Source of the DNA: Haliclona indistincta
Lineage: Eukaryota; Porifera; Demospongiae; Haplosclerida; Chalinidae
Reading direction: 5' to 3'
NCBI GenBank assembly: GCA_964017065.1
Contig: OZ024788.1
Location: forward strand, 6,874,875 to 6,938,874
Length of the DNA: 64,000 nt
The translations under genes and the position numbers were made by a program. Positions 38,026-49,178 of this stretch are shown here, piece by piece. Position 1 is the stretch's first letter. The number at the start of each line of letters is the position of its first letter. Under the pieces are notes generated by a model. The model saw only the letters and a list, made by a program, of their open reading frames with translations. It made no database searches and was not told the DNA's origin.

Positions 38026-38364
38026 ACATACACATATAATTATATACACGTCTTGCGACGTTTCTGCCTTACCGCGAAGACGAAACGCAATTTTTTCTTG
38101 ACCTGTTTCTTTCAGTATCCGAACGAAAGTGTAGTAATTGCTGTAGTCTGCGTTCACTGCTCGCTGAAGGTAACCGACGAATGTCTGAGCTTTCTTGTAC
38201 GGGTCAGCCTCAATATAGCATTCTGTTCTCTGATGATCCGTTATGAGATTTTTGCTCAGAGCGTCCGGGAGGAGAGCAGCAGTGTCAATACTGTTCACTA
38301 GGTAGCTAAACAAGTTGTTTAAAGCTTTTGGCTCAGCAGGATTGCTGCCGAAATCAGTAGCCAT

Positions 38365-39347
38365 ATCCAGTAGAGTCTTCTCCCACTGATGCCTGTACGA
38401 GGGCGCGCATGAAAGTAAACAGAACGTGAACAATGATACTTTATGCGCAATCGCGCCCCGTAGTCACGTGAAAACCCACGCAATTGATTGCTTATGCTGA
38501 TAAAGGATATGACTGGATGCAAAATAAATACTAGGTATACTTACAGCATGTATTTGCCTCGCACAGAAATAAAATTCATTAATAATAAAAAATTCATTAA
38601 TAATTAATAATAATAATAATGCATGGTACCAACCAAAAGAAAAGACAAACAACATAAGTTACTAGATTAAATTAGATCGATAGCCACAAATATCTCTTGA
38701 AAACAGAGAGGGATCGATGAAGCAGAGATAATCTGCTGCAGGGACAATCTCATGATCAGCAGGTTCCATAGTTTAACAGTGTCCGGGAAAAAGGAGGAGT
38801 CATAAGCATGAAATGTCTTAGCATTGAGTCAAGAATCATAACCTGTTCTTCAGTTTCTGTAGACAGTCTTTTGTTAGCCCTTTCACGACTTCGAAGGTGT
38901 GAAAGTCTGTTTGCTCTATTAGGAGAGTAAATACAGCGCGGGATTATGTTTTTACCGAGTAGCAGTGGTGTCTCTCTTCAAGTTCACGCTGTCTGCGCTT
39001 CCCCTCCCGCGCCAAAGCCCTGGTTCTTGCTGCAGCATCAGTCACAGTATCGCTGATGAGGGCGGTGCATGGAAAGCGAGATGGGAAGGCGAATCGTCCA
39101 TTTTGTAGTCGAGTTATGAAAGAACGTCGAGTAGTTATGAAAGAACGTGCAATCCCGGGGCCTTGCAATTGCTGCCCTCGCATACAATACTACAGTATGG
39201 GCCTCGCCATATGGACTGATTGCATTCCTAAGCGTGACATATATATATACATATATACAAACATACAATTTCGACACGGTACTCCGCGATTACATGCCTC
39301 GCGCTAAGGCGCTCGGCAATAAACATGCAAGATGGCTGTGCGCCAAT
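38365..39347. other. Region upstream of the CARD-RING-NACHT gene
   Basis: Holds AT-rich sequence (38530-38640, with ATTAATAATAA runs) and a probable LINE remnant. From about 38940 a stretch holds several short open frames that I cannot assign. No other gene is recognised. Confidence 0.5.
38660..38935 (-). pseudogene. Possible non-LTR retrotransposon RT C-terminal remnant
   Basis: The minus strand reads AYDSSFFPDTVKLWNLL, which resembles the NSFFPRTI..WN.LP motif near the C-terminus of many LINE reverse transcriptases. Upstream, in another frame, is LRSRERANKRL. Only about 90 residues are recognisable, and frames are shifted. Confidence 0.4.
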
Positions 39348-39351
39348 TTAA

Positions 39352-40022
39352 GGTGGCGGGTAACCAAAGTTAATGATATTCATGATTTTACTGGGTACTG
39401 TTATTTTCACGACAAGACTGAACTTGGTGGCTGCTTTTTGCACTCAGTCTTACTCGCGCTGTCTCTAGGACCTGATTAATGTAAGTTTCGAGCCTATATG
39501 CTCCCCGCCGTCGCGAAGCTACAAGACCGACCATCGCGAGGAGGTTAGTGCAGTTTTTATCGAGTAGCATGCTAAACGAAGAGCTTACAGCTACATAAGC
39601 ACGCTTACCACCCCAGGATCTAGGACTTCAAGGATGCTTTTTCGATATCTCTCTTTTGTTCGTTAGATACACGATCGAACGCCAAACAATTTGGCGTTCG
39701 ATCGTGTATCTAACGAACAAAAGAGAGATATCGAAAAAGCATCCTTGAAGTCCTAGATCCAGGGGTGGTAAGCGTACTCATGTAGCTGTAAGCTCTTCGT
39801 TTAGCATGCTACTCGATAAAAACTGCACTAACCTCCTCGCGATGGTCGGTCTTGTAGCTTCGCGACGGCGGGGAGCATAGGCTCGAAACTTACATTAATC
39901 CGGTCCTAGAGACAGCGCGAGTAAGACTGAGTGCAAAAAGCAGCCACCAAGTTCAGTCTTGTCGTGAAAATAACAGTACCCAGTAAAATCATGAATATCA
40001 TTAATTTTGGTTACCCGCCACC
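39352..40022. mobile_element. Fold-back element 2, 671 bp, TTAA-flanked
   Basis: Two inverted arms of about 330 bp around a 9-bp loop (AAACAATTT at about 39690). Termini GGTGGCGGGTAACCA match fold-back 1; TTAA at 39348-39351 and 40023-40026. The inner arm sequence differs from fold-back 1, so the family shares termini but not arms. Confidence 0.92.
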
Positions 40023-40026
40023 TTAA

Positions 40027-40430
40027 TGAGTTAATAACTTTGCAAGTAGCTTTATTTTCTGTAAAATGATATTTTTTACAGGCGTGCTCCAGTATGCATT
40101 TTGTTTTGTCTATCGATTAACATTGATTATAGCAAGTTTTAGTCACGATGTGTTAGCTAACGTGGAGCAGTGAGCTCGCCCAATAAAGACCGGTCTGTGG
40201 CTGTTATCTCCAGTTTGGCTAGCTTGCTCGGGAAAGAACTTCATTTACAGCTTACAAATTCCAGCGCGCACAGACGTGTAGAGCGATTTTTCGATACTCC
40301 CTTGCTAACGCTGAAAAACAGCAAGCCTAGACCAGAATTTTTTTTTTAATCTAGGTCGTATTACGGAAATTCGCTCTATACGTCTGTGGGCAAGATGCTG
40401 CTGCGCTTGAAGCGCGGCAATGCTAAAACA
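40027..40430. mobile_element. Diverged relative of the fold-back family
   Basis: GCAAGTAGCTTTATTTTCTG and TTTTGTCTATCGATTA parallel the arm of fold-back 1 (37076-37150). CGCACAGACGTGTAGAGCGA at 40267 is mirrored at about 40370-40392. It starts right after the TTAA of fold-back 2. Confidence 0.5.
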
Positions 40431-40676
40431 TTAATCATGAAAGTAGACCTCACCTAGCGTCTCTAGAAGCATATACAGCGACAAGCGCGACTCAGTTCAC
40501 TCTGCGAGTAAGCATGTTTATTGCGGCCATTTGTTAGGTAGAATGTAGTGTTGCTATTGACGTGACGTCATACATTCCTAACATTAATTCACTCTCTTCG
40601 TGTGGAACACGAGACAAAGCGGAAGTATGACGTTGGGCAATCAAACGTACGTAAGTTGGATACACGTGATGTCTAA

Positions 40677-41297
40677 TACCGAGTTTACACTGTACTGGGG
40701 CCGTGGCGGCGTGGCCCGTGGGAGCACGGCACGGCACGGCACGGCACGGCACGGCACGGCACGGCACGGCACGGTTCTTGCACGTACGCGTTTACACTGC
40801 ACAATATTTTACCGGGCCAAGTCGATTGTAAAAGGCGGAGACTTCGTGACGTGGGAGAATAAAATGGCGACTACCTAGCAACGATAGCTGAAGCGAGTTT
40901 GTATCTGTGCTGGTGCATGTATTGTTGCATTTTTGTTCTGTACAGCTCTTGTCAGAGCTATGTTATGGATTGAGTAACAACGGGCACGCAGCAGTATGCT
41001 GAAGGTACGCAATGCATAACGAACGCTTTGCTGGCGTCCTCTCTTACGTGGTCCTTTCCTTTTCAAGACAGACACACCGAGTATTATTGTTTCTTCAATT
41101 GGCGAAGCCTAGATCACCATAGCAGTGGCTGTAGGTCGATAAAAAACAACCTGGCCCGGCCCGGCCCGCGTTGTTAGCGTTTACACTAGCCATTTTAGCG
41201 CGTTTACATTGGCAAAATAACCGGTTTTACATTAATACATTGGCGTGCCGTGCCGTGCCGGGCTGGCCCGGTTATTTTGTGTAGTGTAAACGCGGTA
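40677..41297. mobile_element. 621-bp Harbinger-like MITE with TAA duplication
   Basis: Termini TACCGAGTTTACACT and the inverse of AGTGTAAACGCGGTA; TAA at 40674-40676 and 41298-41300. A (GGCAC)n run (40727-40776) is mirrored by shorter GTGCC runs at about 41246-41262. A 3-bp TAA/TTA duplication is typical of PIF/Harbinger. Confidence 0.82.
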
Positions 41298-41304
41298 TAA
41301 GATC

Positions 41305-41362
41305 TGCTGTAGCGACCACACCATAACTTCGGGGAAGTATAACTCTTTCATCATTAACAATG
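41305..41362 (+). pseudogene. Fragment of the YOD1 last exon and 3' UTR
   Basis: AACTTCGGGGAAGTATAACT.CTTCATCATTAACAA matches 10763-10799 at all but one position, including the YOD1 stop codon. GACCAC.CC just upstream also matches, after a 16-bp gap. It lies tail-to-tail with the MATH paralog, as YOD1 does with the NACHT paralog. Confidence 0.8.
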
Positions 41363-41565
41363 AAAATTCACTGTATCAAAAAGCAATTCATCAGAACCAG
41401 CAATTTGTGCTCAAAAATTTTACTGAATGATGTTAATAATTACTTTCACTTGAAAAAATAATAAATAGGTGAAAATTGTGTATGACCATTGCTAAAAAGA
41501 AATGAAAAATGGAAAAGAAAGTGATAAGAGGTATGCACAACTATGCTGCCAACTAATATTGCAAA

Positions 41566-44500
41566 CTACTTGTGCAGACGTACTTCTCTGACTCTAAACC
41601 TGAGACAGTCGTCTTGAAGATACTCTGTGTTAGTGACAGGATTGAAGGGAAGAGAAGAGTGAAAGAACACTTCATCACAATTACCCCAGCCATATTGAGA
41701 AATATCTCTCTCGACAACACGAGAGGCGCAGTTAGAATCCGTGTGTTGGTTGAATAGAATAGTGCTCGAGAGGTGCCCCTGGTTTTCTCTCCAGTTAATC
41801 AACTCTACAGTGACTTCTCCTTTAAACGGCCAGTCCAGGTCTCCGTCATGAACTCCTTTCATTAGAAAAACGTAGACAGACACATGGGTCTCTGTATTCT
41901 GCTCACCAATCACACGTACTTGAATAACCATCCTATAGCCATTCGTGTAAAATGGAGGACAATAAAAATCTATGTTCAGTTGCTTGCGTTTGGTGAATTC
42001 AGTCAGTGTGAACTCACACACTGACTGAGTAGCAGTGTGAGGGTCTTGCCAGGATGGAGTCTTGGAGAGGAGAGGGGTGGAGTAGACGGCTACATCAACC
42101 ACTCTAAGATGTAAGCAGTCATCTTGGAGATACTCCGTGTTTGTATCAGGATTACAGAGGAGAGAAGAGTGGGGGATAAAATCAAGTACACCACATGCGC
42201 CACATGAATATCTTCTATCAGTTACACGGGTACGACTGACACAATCATTGAAGTCACTGATAATATCAAAAGAAATTATCCCTCCACGATAATGGTGACT
42301 GTTCTCATTCCAGTTTAACAACTCAATTGTTACATTACCTTCAAAAGGCCATTTCAAGTTGTTGTCATAGTCACCTCTCATTAGGAATGCAAAAATCGAT
42401 ATGTGAGTGCCTTTATAATCATCACCACCATTGGCGTACACTATAAGGCATAACTTGTACCCATGTGGGTGTGAGTAAAACGGAGGACTGTAGCATTTGT
42501 TATTGAGCTGCTTGCGTTTGCTGAATTCAGTCAGTGTGAACACACACACTGACTGGGTAGTAGTCTGCCATAACGGAGTCTTGGAGAGAAGAGGAGTGGA
42601 GTACACGGCTACATCGACCACTTTCAGATGTAAGCAGTCATCGTTGAGATAATCTGTGTCTATCTCAAAATCAAGATTAAAGCGGGTCATCAATGCTCTA
42701 TTTGCATGATAGTCATCTTCACACACACGACTAGTACAGCTTCCATCAGGATCTGTGTATCTATTGAAATCAATGGTAGCCAAGACATTTTGCTTTTCAG
42801 CTTTCCAATTTATAACCTCGAACACAAAACTTCCTTCAAAAGGCCACACTAAGTCTCTATCATTATCACTTTTCACAAGGCGAACATAAACTTCAAGGTG
42901 GCTTTTTTCAACTTTAGGATAAGCATTGGGATAAACCTCGATATAAAATTTATAGCCATTTTCATGAGTAAAAAATGAAGGACTGCTCCACACTGCATTA
43001 GCTTCTATCAAGCTGGTGATATTGGGTATAACAAACTCTAATGGCACTTGATTATACAGGTATTGTGATGACGCTTTAGCAGGAAGAGTGATAGCTACTG
43101 TTTGGTTGGTCTCCTCTAGCACCAGATTGTGCTGCTGTAGTGAGTGTAACTTCATCTCTCTACGAGGTAGCCGAATATAGCAGCCAGTGCTTGGGCAATC
43201 CACTAGCTGGTCACTACACACACTGAGGTGCTGTTGAAGCTCACTTTGTTTCAAAGACCTTACTTGGCAGTTATTAGGGCAGTCTACAGGAGACCATGGA
43301 CATATTGGGTAGTGCTTCTTAGTAACGATAGTGAATGTGTTATAGTAATCGCAATTCTTACAACTGATTAGCCGGTTGGGACAATGAAGGCTTTTGTGAT
43401 CTTTCAATTTCTTTCTGTGAACACAACTATCACAGCCCAAAGGACAAGCAGTAGCACAATTATCCAGGTGGTCATGGAGGTACCTTACCTCCCCAACCCA
43501 CTTACACCCTTCTCTGTGATACATGCAACGTACTTTGAGATTGTTCACCTTTCGCTCAAGGTATTTGTCGAGCCGGGCATTATTGAGTGCATTGACTTCA
43601 CGACATGTAGGACATTCGACCTTTTTCATTTTAAGCAAGCGATCATGACAGCTGCGGCAAAGGTGGTGGCCACAGTCAGGCTGAAATGGCTCAGTGAGCA
43701 GATCTTGACAAACAGGACAGAAGTAATCACTGTCTGGTTCATTTACAAATGCAAACATTCTTGCTTCATGAGAGCAAAATTCTGCAAGTAAAGGTAGTGG
43801 AGAATGTAATCTGTTCAGTGTTGGCTACCATCTAAATGCTCTGTATAATATTATACTACATGTATTCTGAGATTTAAGTTATGTGTACTCAGGCTTCAAT
43901 ACACCATGTACTCGTAGTTATTTCTTATGCATGTACCTTGACCAGATTGAGAGCAATCCAGCACAAGTTCCTCTTGAAGGAATACCTGTAATATTCCTTT
44001 AGTTTGAAGCAAGTCAGCAACAGCATATATGGCTCCTTTGAGCTCTTTTACAACAGTAATAGAGCTTAGCCAGACAACAGCAATGCAACCCTTGTCTGCT
44101 TTTGAGAGATGGAGATAGTTTCCAGGAATACCAAACAGGTTGACTAGATCGGTCAGATCACTGAGTGTGCTGTGACCCCACTTGTTATGAAGCTTTAGTA
44201 GCAAAGAAATCTTTCCAGTTGACAATGTTGTAGGTATAGCCGATGCTGGAAACAGCTTCTTGAATTGATTCACCGTTGTACTTGTCATGAAGTGTTGCCG
44301 CTGTTTTTCATATTTTTCTACAAGCTCCTTAGTAGTAGCACTAAAAATAAGATAGTTGAGAAGACAACTATATAATGATGGTTATCATAGCCACGTCATA
44401 CCAGATATTTTCGGGAAATATGTCACAGATCTGTTTCAAATAGGTGATATTGAAGAGAGAGACTTCTTCTTCCACTAGAGTGTCAAAGTATGACTGGAAA

Positions 44501-45153
44501 TTTCGCTCTGACCCCAATCCTCTGTGTAGCAATCCTGGCAGAGTCTCTACAAACTCTTCCTGTGCCTCAGGACTAATCAGTATCTCTCTCTTGTATCGGC
44601 GCAACAACCTAGCATAGTTTACTCTGAGAGTAGCCAGTTCTTCAAGCAGCAAGTCAGGAACAACAATCTGCTCTTCATGATGCTCTCCTATTTTTAGCAT
44701 TATTTAGATTACATGCCCAACAATGAATGCCTACCTTCAATGTTGGTTGTTGCAATTGCTTGTATCAACCTGGTCGCGTTAGACAATTCATCTATATAAT
44801 GTTATAGAGCAATCATTTCATCATTATTGTCAAAGTGAATGCAGGCACGAACCACGAAGACGAAGAGCCAAGTTGGCATGTCCAGTGTCTTTTAAAAGTT
44901 GCACAAAAATGTGGAATTTTTTGTTGTCACCATTGACTTCCCTTTGCAGATGCTCCAGAAACTTTTCAGTTTTCTTATACAAATTTGCCTCACTAGTGCA
45001 TTCGGTTCTTTGCTGCTCTCTTATCAGTCCTCTGCTGAGTGCGGCAGGAAGGAGAGAAGAAGTGTCCATAGTGTTCACCAGATAACTAAAAGCGAGTTTC
45101 AAGGCTTCAGCTTCCGCCGAGGACGAGTCCGCAGCAATAGTACCAGTAGCCAT
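41566..45153 (-). CDS. CARD-RING-TRAF zinc finger-MATH protein (TRAF-like)
   Basis: Exons 45153-44853, 44791-44735, 44687-44402, 44340-43937 and 43781-41566; 3264 nt, 1087 aa, all in phase. CARD-like domain about 15-100 (LLPAALSRGLIREQQRTECT...LALRLRG). An uncharacterised helical region about 115-350 (VVPDLLLEELATL, GCIAVVWLSS) matches the NACHT paralog. Complete RING about 372-413 (CPVCQDLLTEP...CGHHLCRSC...CPTC). TRAF-type zinc fingers about 430-580 (CMYHREGCKWVGEVRYLHDH). Three MATH-like repeats with YSPPFYSHPHGYKL-, LKWPFEGNVTIELLNW-type signatures about 598-735, 765-900 and 930-1087. It is probably an E3 ligase or adaptor in innate signalling. An N-terminal CARD is not standard for vertebrate TRAFs. 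Confidence 0.9.
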
Positions 45154-45619
45154 TATCTAGATGATGCACGTATCTTAAATGCGTAATTGGGTAGGAGCAT
45201 CGCTAAAGTAGTGTTCGCGGGCGTGCTGGCAGAAGTTCATGTCGAGCTTGTCATAAATCTGTCGAGCCACGCCCTTGTAACAGTGCGCTTGCTCAGTAGG
45301 CATCCAAGAGAATCGATCCTCATGAATATCTGCAAAATATGTACAAGGTAATTTGATCTCTCGCTAGGGTGTTCACTGAGTAAGGAATAGCAATGAAGAA
45401 ATCTGACCTATAATAATAATTTATAATACAATTAATGTGAACCAAGGAGGTAACACGGCAGAATATGCACAGTTGACTGGCTATATCAGACCGTCTGCTG
45501 TACAGTATTGATGCTCATAGGCACCATTATGGATTTAAAATAGAACAAGTGCAGAAGAAATGAATCCTTGCATTATCATTATGATTGTTTTCTCGATGCT
45601 CAAACATGTACTTTTGAGA

Positions 45620-45735
45620 ATTTTTTTCTCAGTGATTAAACATACTCTAACACGTGTCTTCTTGTGTATTTGGCCAGCTAAACAAACTCAATCTTTCATA
45701 TTACATACACGTGCACATTCATTCATGCACATTAT
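45620..45735. repeat. Dispersed repeat, copy 1
   Basis: TCAGTGATTAAACATACTCT...TTGGCCAGCTAAACAAACTC, repeated at 46300-46440 and, more diverged, at 55720-55800. Confidence 0.8.
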
Positions 45736-45761
45736 GATGACTGGCCTAGTATGATAAAAAA

Positions 45762-45801
45762 ACTATAGCCGTGCTACTACATGTAGTAGCACGGCTATAG
45801 T
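45762..45801. repeat. 40-bp perfect palindrome
   Basis: ACTATAGCCGTGCTACTACA meets its exact inverse with no loop. Confidence 0.95.
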
Positions 45802-46299
45802 ATAGCACATGCATTTATGTGGCTTGGTGTGCATTTTCAGTATCAGTATCCTTAGGCTATTGAGAGGCCTAATGCTATGATTATTATTAACAACAGAGCA
45901 ATGAAGCACAACAGAATACAGGAGAATGATAATAAAATGCAGAATGATAAATGCTATATAATAAAATTAACATTAATTGCATGTCATGATTAATTATTAA
46001 AAATAAATTTGAGGTTTAGTTGCTGGTCCAACTTAGGTATGTTCTACCTAAGTTTGATGTGATATGGGTGAAACATTCAGGTCATCAGTTGAGGAGTATA
46101 GTCTGTTTGGTGTAATAGTATATGTAGGTATTCCATATCATTCATGTTAATGAGTAGAGCAAAAATGACACAGTTACGCTATCTTCTTAGATTGTTCCAG
46201 CATGCACCCATAGCTTGGAATGCTAGCAACTGCATGAATATCTGCAAAAATATGCCAGTGCGTGACCATTGTGAATGTGGTTTCTCAGATGTATATTGA

Positions 46300-46440
46300 G
46301 AATGCTTTCTCAGTGATTAAACATACTCTAACATGTGCCTTCTTGTGTATTTGGCCAGCTAAACAAACTCAAGTTATGGCACATCTTTCAAGTCATTTTC
46401 ACATGCTCATGCGTTCATGCACATCATAATGACTGGTATA
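46300..46440. repeat. Dispersed repeat, copy 2
   Basis: Same order of blocks as 45620-45735, including TTGGCCAGCTAAACAAACTC and TCATGCACAT..TAATGACTGG. Confidence 0.8.
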
Positions 46441-46796
46441 ACTATGAGTATGATCCAAAACTACAGTCATGCTACTAGTAACTGTCATTTATGTAGCTCG
46501 GAGTGCATTTTCACTAATTGAAAATTTACAAGAGGCATAATGCGAATTGCAACTTATTGTAGTGAAACCTGAATAAAAAAGATTGTATTATAGTATTATA
46601 CAGTAAAAATATTTGCAGAGTTTTGAAAGAACACAATCCTGTTTTGTCACAATTAATTCTATAATGTTAATTCACAAAATTTTGTACACAATAGAATGTC
46701 CAAATCACTGAGTACTCACTTTTATAGTTCAAAAATAAGGTAACCATGAATCAAACATTTTGTACCTAAAATCGCATACTTGAATTGTGTTATGCA

Positions 46797-46946
46797 CTTG
46801 TTGATGCTGGTACAGTAGACCTTGATGCTGGTATGCTGTTCCTTGATGTGATACAGTAGACCTTGATGCTGGTATGCTGTTCCTTGATGTGATACAGTAG
46901 ACCTTGATGCTGGTATGCTGTTCCTTGATGTGATACAGTAGGCCTT
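46797..46946. repeat. Tandem repeat, 45-bp unit, 3+ copies
   Basis: TTGATGCTGGTATGCTGTTC followed by CTTGATGTGATACAGTAGAC, three near-identical units plus a partial first unit. Confidence 0.93.
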
Positions 46947-47684
46947 GCGTGCACCTGCATCTGAATCAATCTTGACTGCATGTGCACGTGAAATCTCATT
47001 GAGCATTATGCCGGACCATCACTAGCATTCTACAAGATTTTTCTCTATTTCACCGCACTGATACTGTTCTATGACGCTAGTTACACTGTATATAGTAACA
47101 CTAACTGGTGTATAAAAACACCGAGCTAGACAACGAACAGCCTCTTAGCTCTATTTATATTCAGTTGGTGTGATACCGGTAGCTGTACATCACCCGTGCA
47201 GTTCAAAATTTATCGTTATAACACTTTTACAGATATGTAATCAAGTCTACAGCATGCCAGTATAGGCATGTTTGCCATAATGTGTATGCATTGCTAGTCC
47301 CTGCATGTAGCTACTGACCCATTCCATCATCTCAAGTTGCCGCCAGGCTAGATGTCCGCATAATTATGTCATGTACTTTGGTTCGATGACTCACTGAATA
47401 AAATAAACACTTAGAAATAAAGAACATCCTGAGCATACTCTATATGATAGGCACTGCAAAAAGGCCTGCGAATTAACCCATTAAAATTTCTTACTGGCTG
47501 TGCATCCTGGTCCTCTCTTTTTAAATTCTAACCTGCATGGCTTCCATTTTTGAAGGCCTGCATATGAGCCCGCAATTCTATCAGTTTATCAGCTGTGAAT
47601 TATAGAATGATAATAGCAAAACAACGTGCAGGGTTGATCAAGTTTAAGCGCCCTGGCAAAGAGGCTTGTGCCCCATGCATCAAA

Positions 47685-48962
47685 GTACCGCCATAGATAG
47701 TACACATAACGGGATTGGTGACTCCCGTAAATTATCACTGTTTTTACGGCACGTCCGCGTTACAGCGCCGTGTTTGCGCCTGCATATTAAGCTATGGCGG
47801 TACGGTGGGTACAAATGCAGTTCCTGTTCGTGTAAAAGAGACACAAACTCAGCGGCAAGGTACTTGATACTAAGATACTGCTGTAATTGTATCTCTTTAA
47901 TATAGTTCTACTGTCTGTTGTTGAAGCGGTCATCAGCGGCGAGAAGTTTATACCCAGCAGAACTGCTACTGAGTATCACTCTTGCTATTACACACTCAGT
48001 ACATACAACTCTATGCATAGTTAAAGTTGAATAATAAGAAAGTAAATTTGAAAGAATCATCAGCAACTGGTCTAGTCTGCATGCTGTACTAGTACCACTG
48101 ATGATCGAGCTAGCTGACTCGATCAGTACAACATGGTCAACTAGTTGACTAAGGTATAGTCGTAAAATAGCTTGAATTATACAAAGTTGGTCCTGGTTCA
48201 CTGCTGTGTGTGGTGAGTGAGAGCTGTTGGCTGCTGTGAGTGAGGGTTGGCTGTTAGTATTGAAACAGCCAGCTGAAGTGACTTTGACTTTTGGTACTTT
48301 TCAACTGCCTTCTTCGCATCGCCTAAAAATAGCAACAATTATATCTTCATGTGAACCCTCTGATCTTTATTTCAGAGCTACGTAAGACATCTAATGGCAT
48401 AATATAGACCTATCACTAGTATTTGGCTCAAAAATATATTGACTAAAATTATTTGCTTCACCAAAATAGGTACAGGAAATCTGCAACTAAATCAATCATT
48501 TTCCTACATTGATTACTTTATTTTTCAACAAAAAATTCAAGCACAAAGAAGAAAAGTGGCTAAAGGCATACAACAACTCCTTCTCTGTCATTTTTTTCTA
48601 TTCAGTTGTAGAAAGCTTATGTTTGTGCGTGTATATAGGTACAGAAAATTCTGCACTGAAGAGACGCACATTCCAGGTCGATCAAACCCGAGATTTGTGC
48701 TTAATAATAACAGTTTGGTTAGATAAAACAACTCTCTTTAGTTAGACCACTTCTCAATCTGTAAATTTACACTGTGTAATACAGCCTACCTTCTACAAGC
48801 ACTTGTAAGTAGTCTTGTTTTTACAGCTGACTAGCCATTCCTTGCCGTTGTCAGCTGCAACCATGCGGCCAAATATTGTAACGCGGATGCGCCGCGCAGA
48901 ATTGTATTACGTGAATTGTAGTCACCAATCCCGTTATGTTTACTATCTATGGTACCGCACTC
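47685..48962. repeat. Pair of inverted ~60 bp duplicates
   Basis: CCATAGATAGTACACATAAC followed by GGGATTGGTGACT (47690-47722) recurs inverted at about 48922-48954. TCCGCGTTACA is also shared beyond it. The intervening 1.2 kb shows no coding capacity. It may be the remnants of one element or two opposed MITEs. Confidence 0.6.
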
Positions 48963-49178
48963 TCTCATATCATAGCTACTCAAGTTGCATATACTCAACA
49001 CCACTTGTTTATGCATTAATCCTGCAATGTCATGTATGCTTCTGTGAAGGTATGCAGCCGGAAAATGCGCCGACGAGTTAGCGTACGTAAACATTGATTT
49101 TAGTGTGATAAAATCAAATCGCGACTGAAACATTCAGTTTGGAGAAACTTGAAGCAGATTTTATACGCGGCCGCGATC

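Larger units (their letters stand above)
34986..38364 (-). pseudogene. 5' exons of the CARD-RING-NACHT gene (CARD and helical region)
   Basis: Exons 38364-38073, 35821-35765, 35713-35443 and 35386-34986 join in phase to the acceptor at 20191. With the last exon, counting one target-duplication copy and no MULE, they total 3108 nt (1035 aa). Exon 1 starts MATDFGSNPAEPKALNNLFS and forms a CARD-like six-helix pattern (LLPDALSKNLITDHQRTECY...FVRILKETGQEKIAFRLRG), an adaptor fold for caspase or NLR signalling. Exons 3-4 give a conserved helical region (VVPEALLEELAEL, LSLFNIFYLKRIC, LGCIAVTWL) matching the paralog exon for exon; I do not recognise a named domain. The exons themselves are open; the gene is labelled broken because of the MULE. 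Confidence 0.85.
45154..49178. other. Gene-poor region between the TRAF-like and GABA-B-like genes
   Basis: Apart from the hairpin, dispersed repeats, tandem repeat and inverted duplicates listed separately, I see no coding region I can support. Open frames are short and unrelated to known families. The first few hundred bases presumably hold the TRAF-like promoter. Confidence 0.5.

Noticed and set aside
36986..40026. Fold-backs as assembly artefacts
   Set aside because: Considered because of the near-perfect arms, but the arms carry scattered single-base differences, and TTAA sits at both outer ends of each element, as expected for real insertions; raw reads would settle it.
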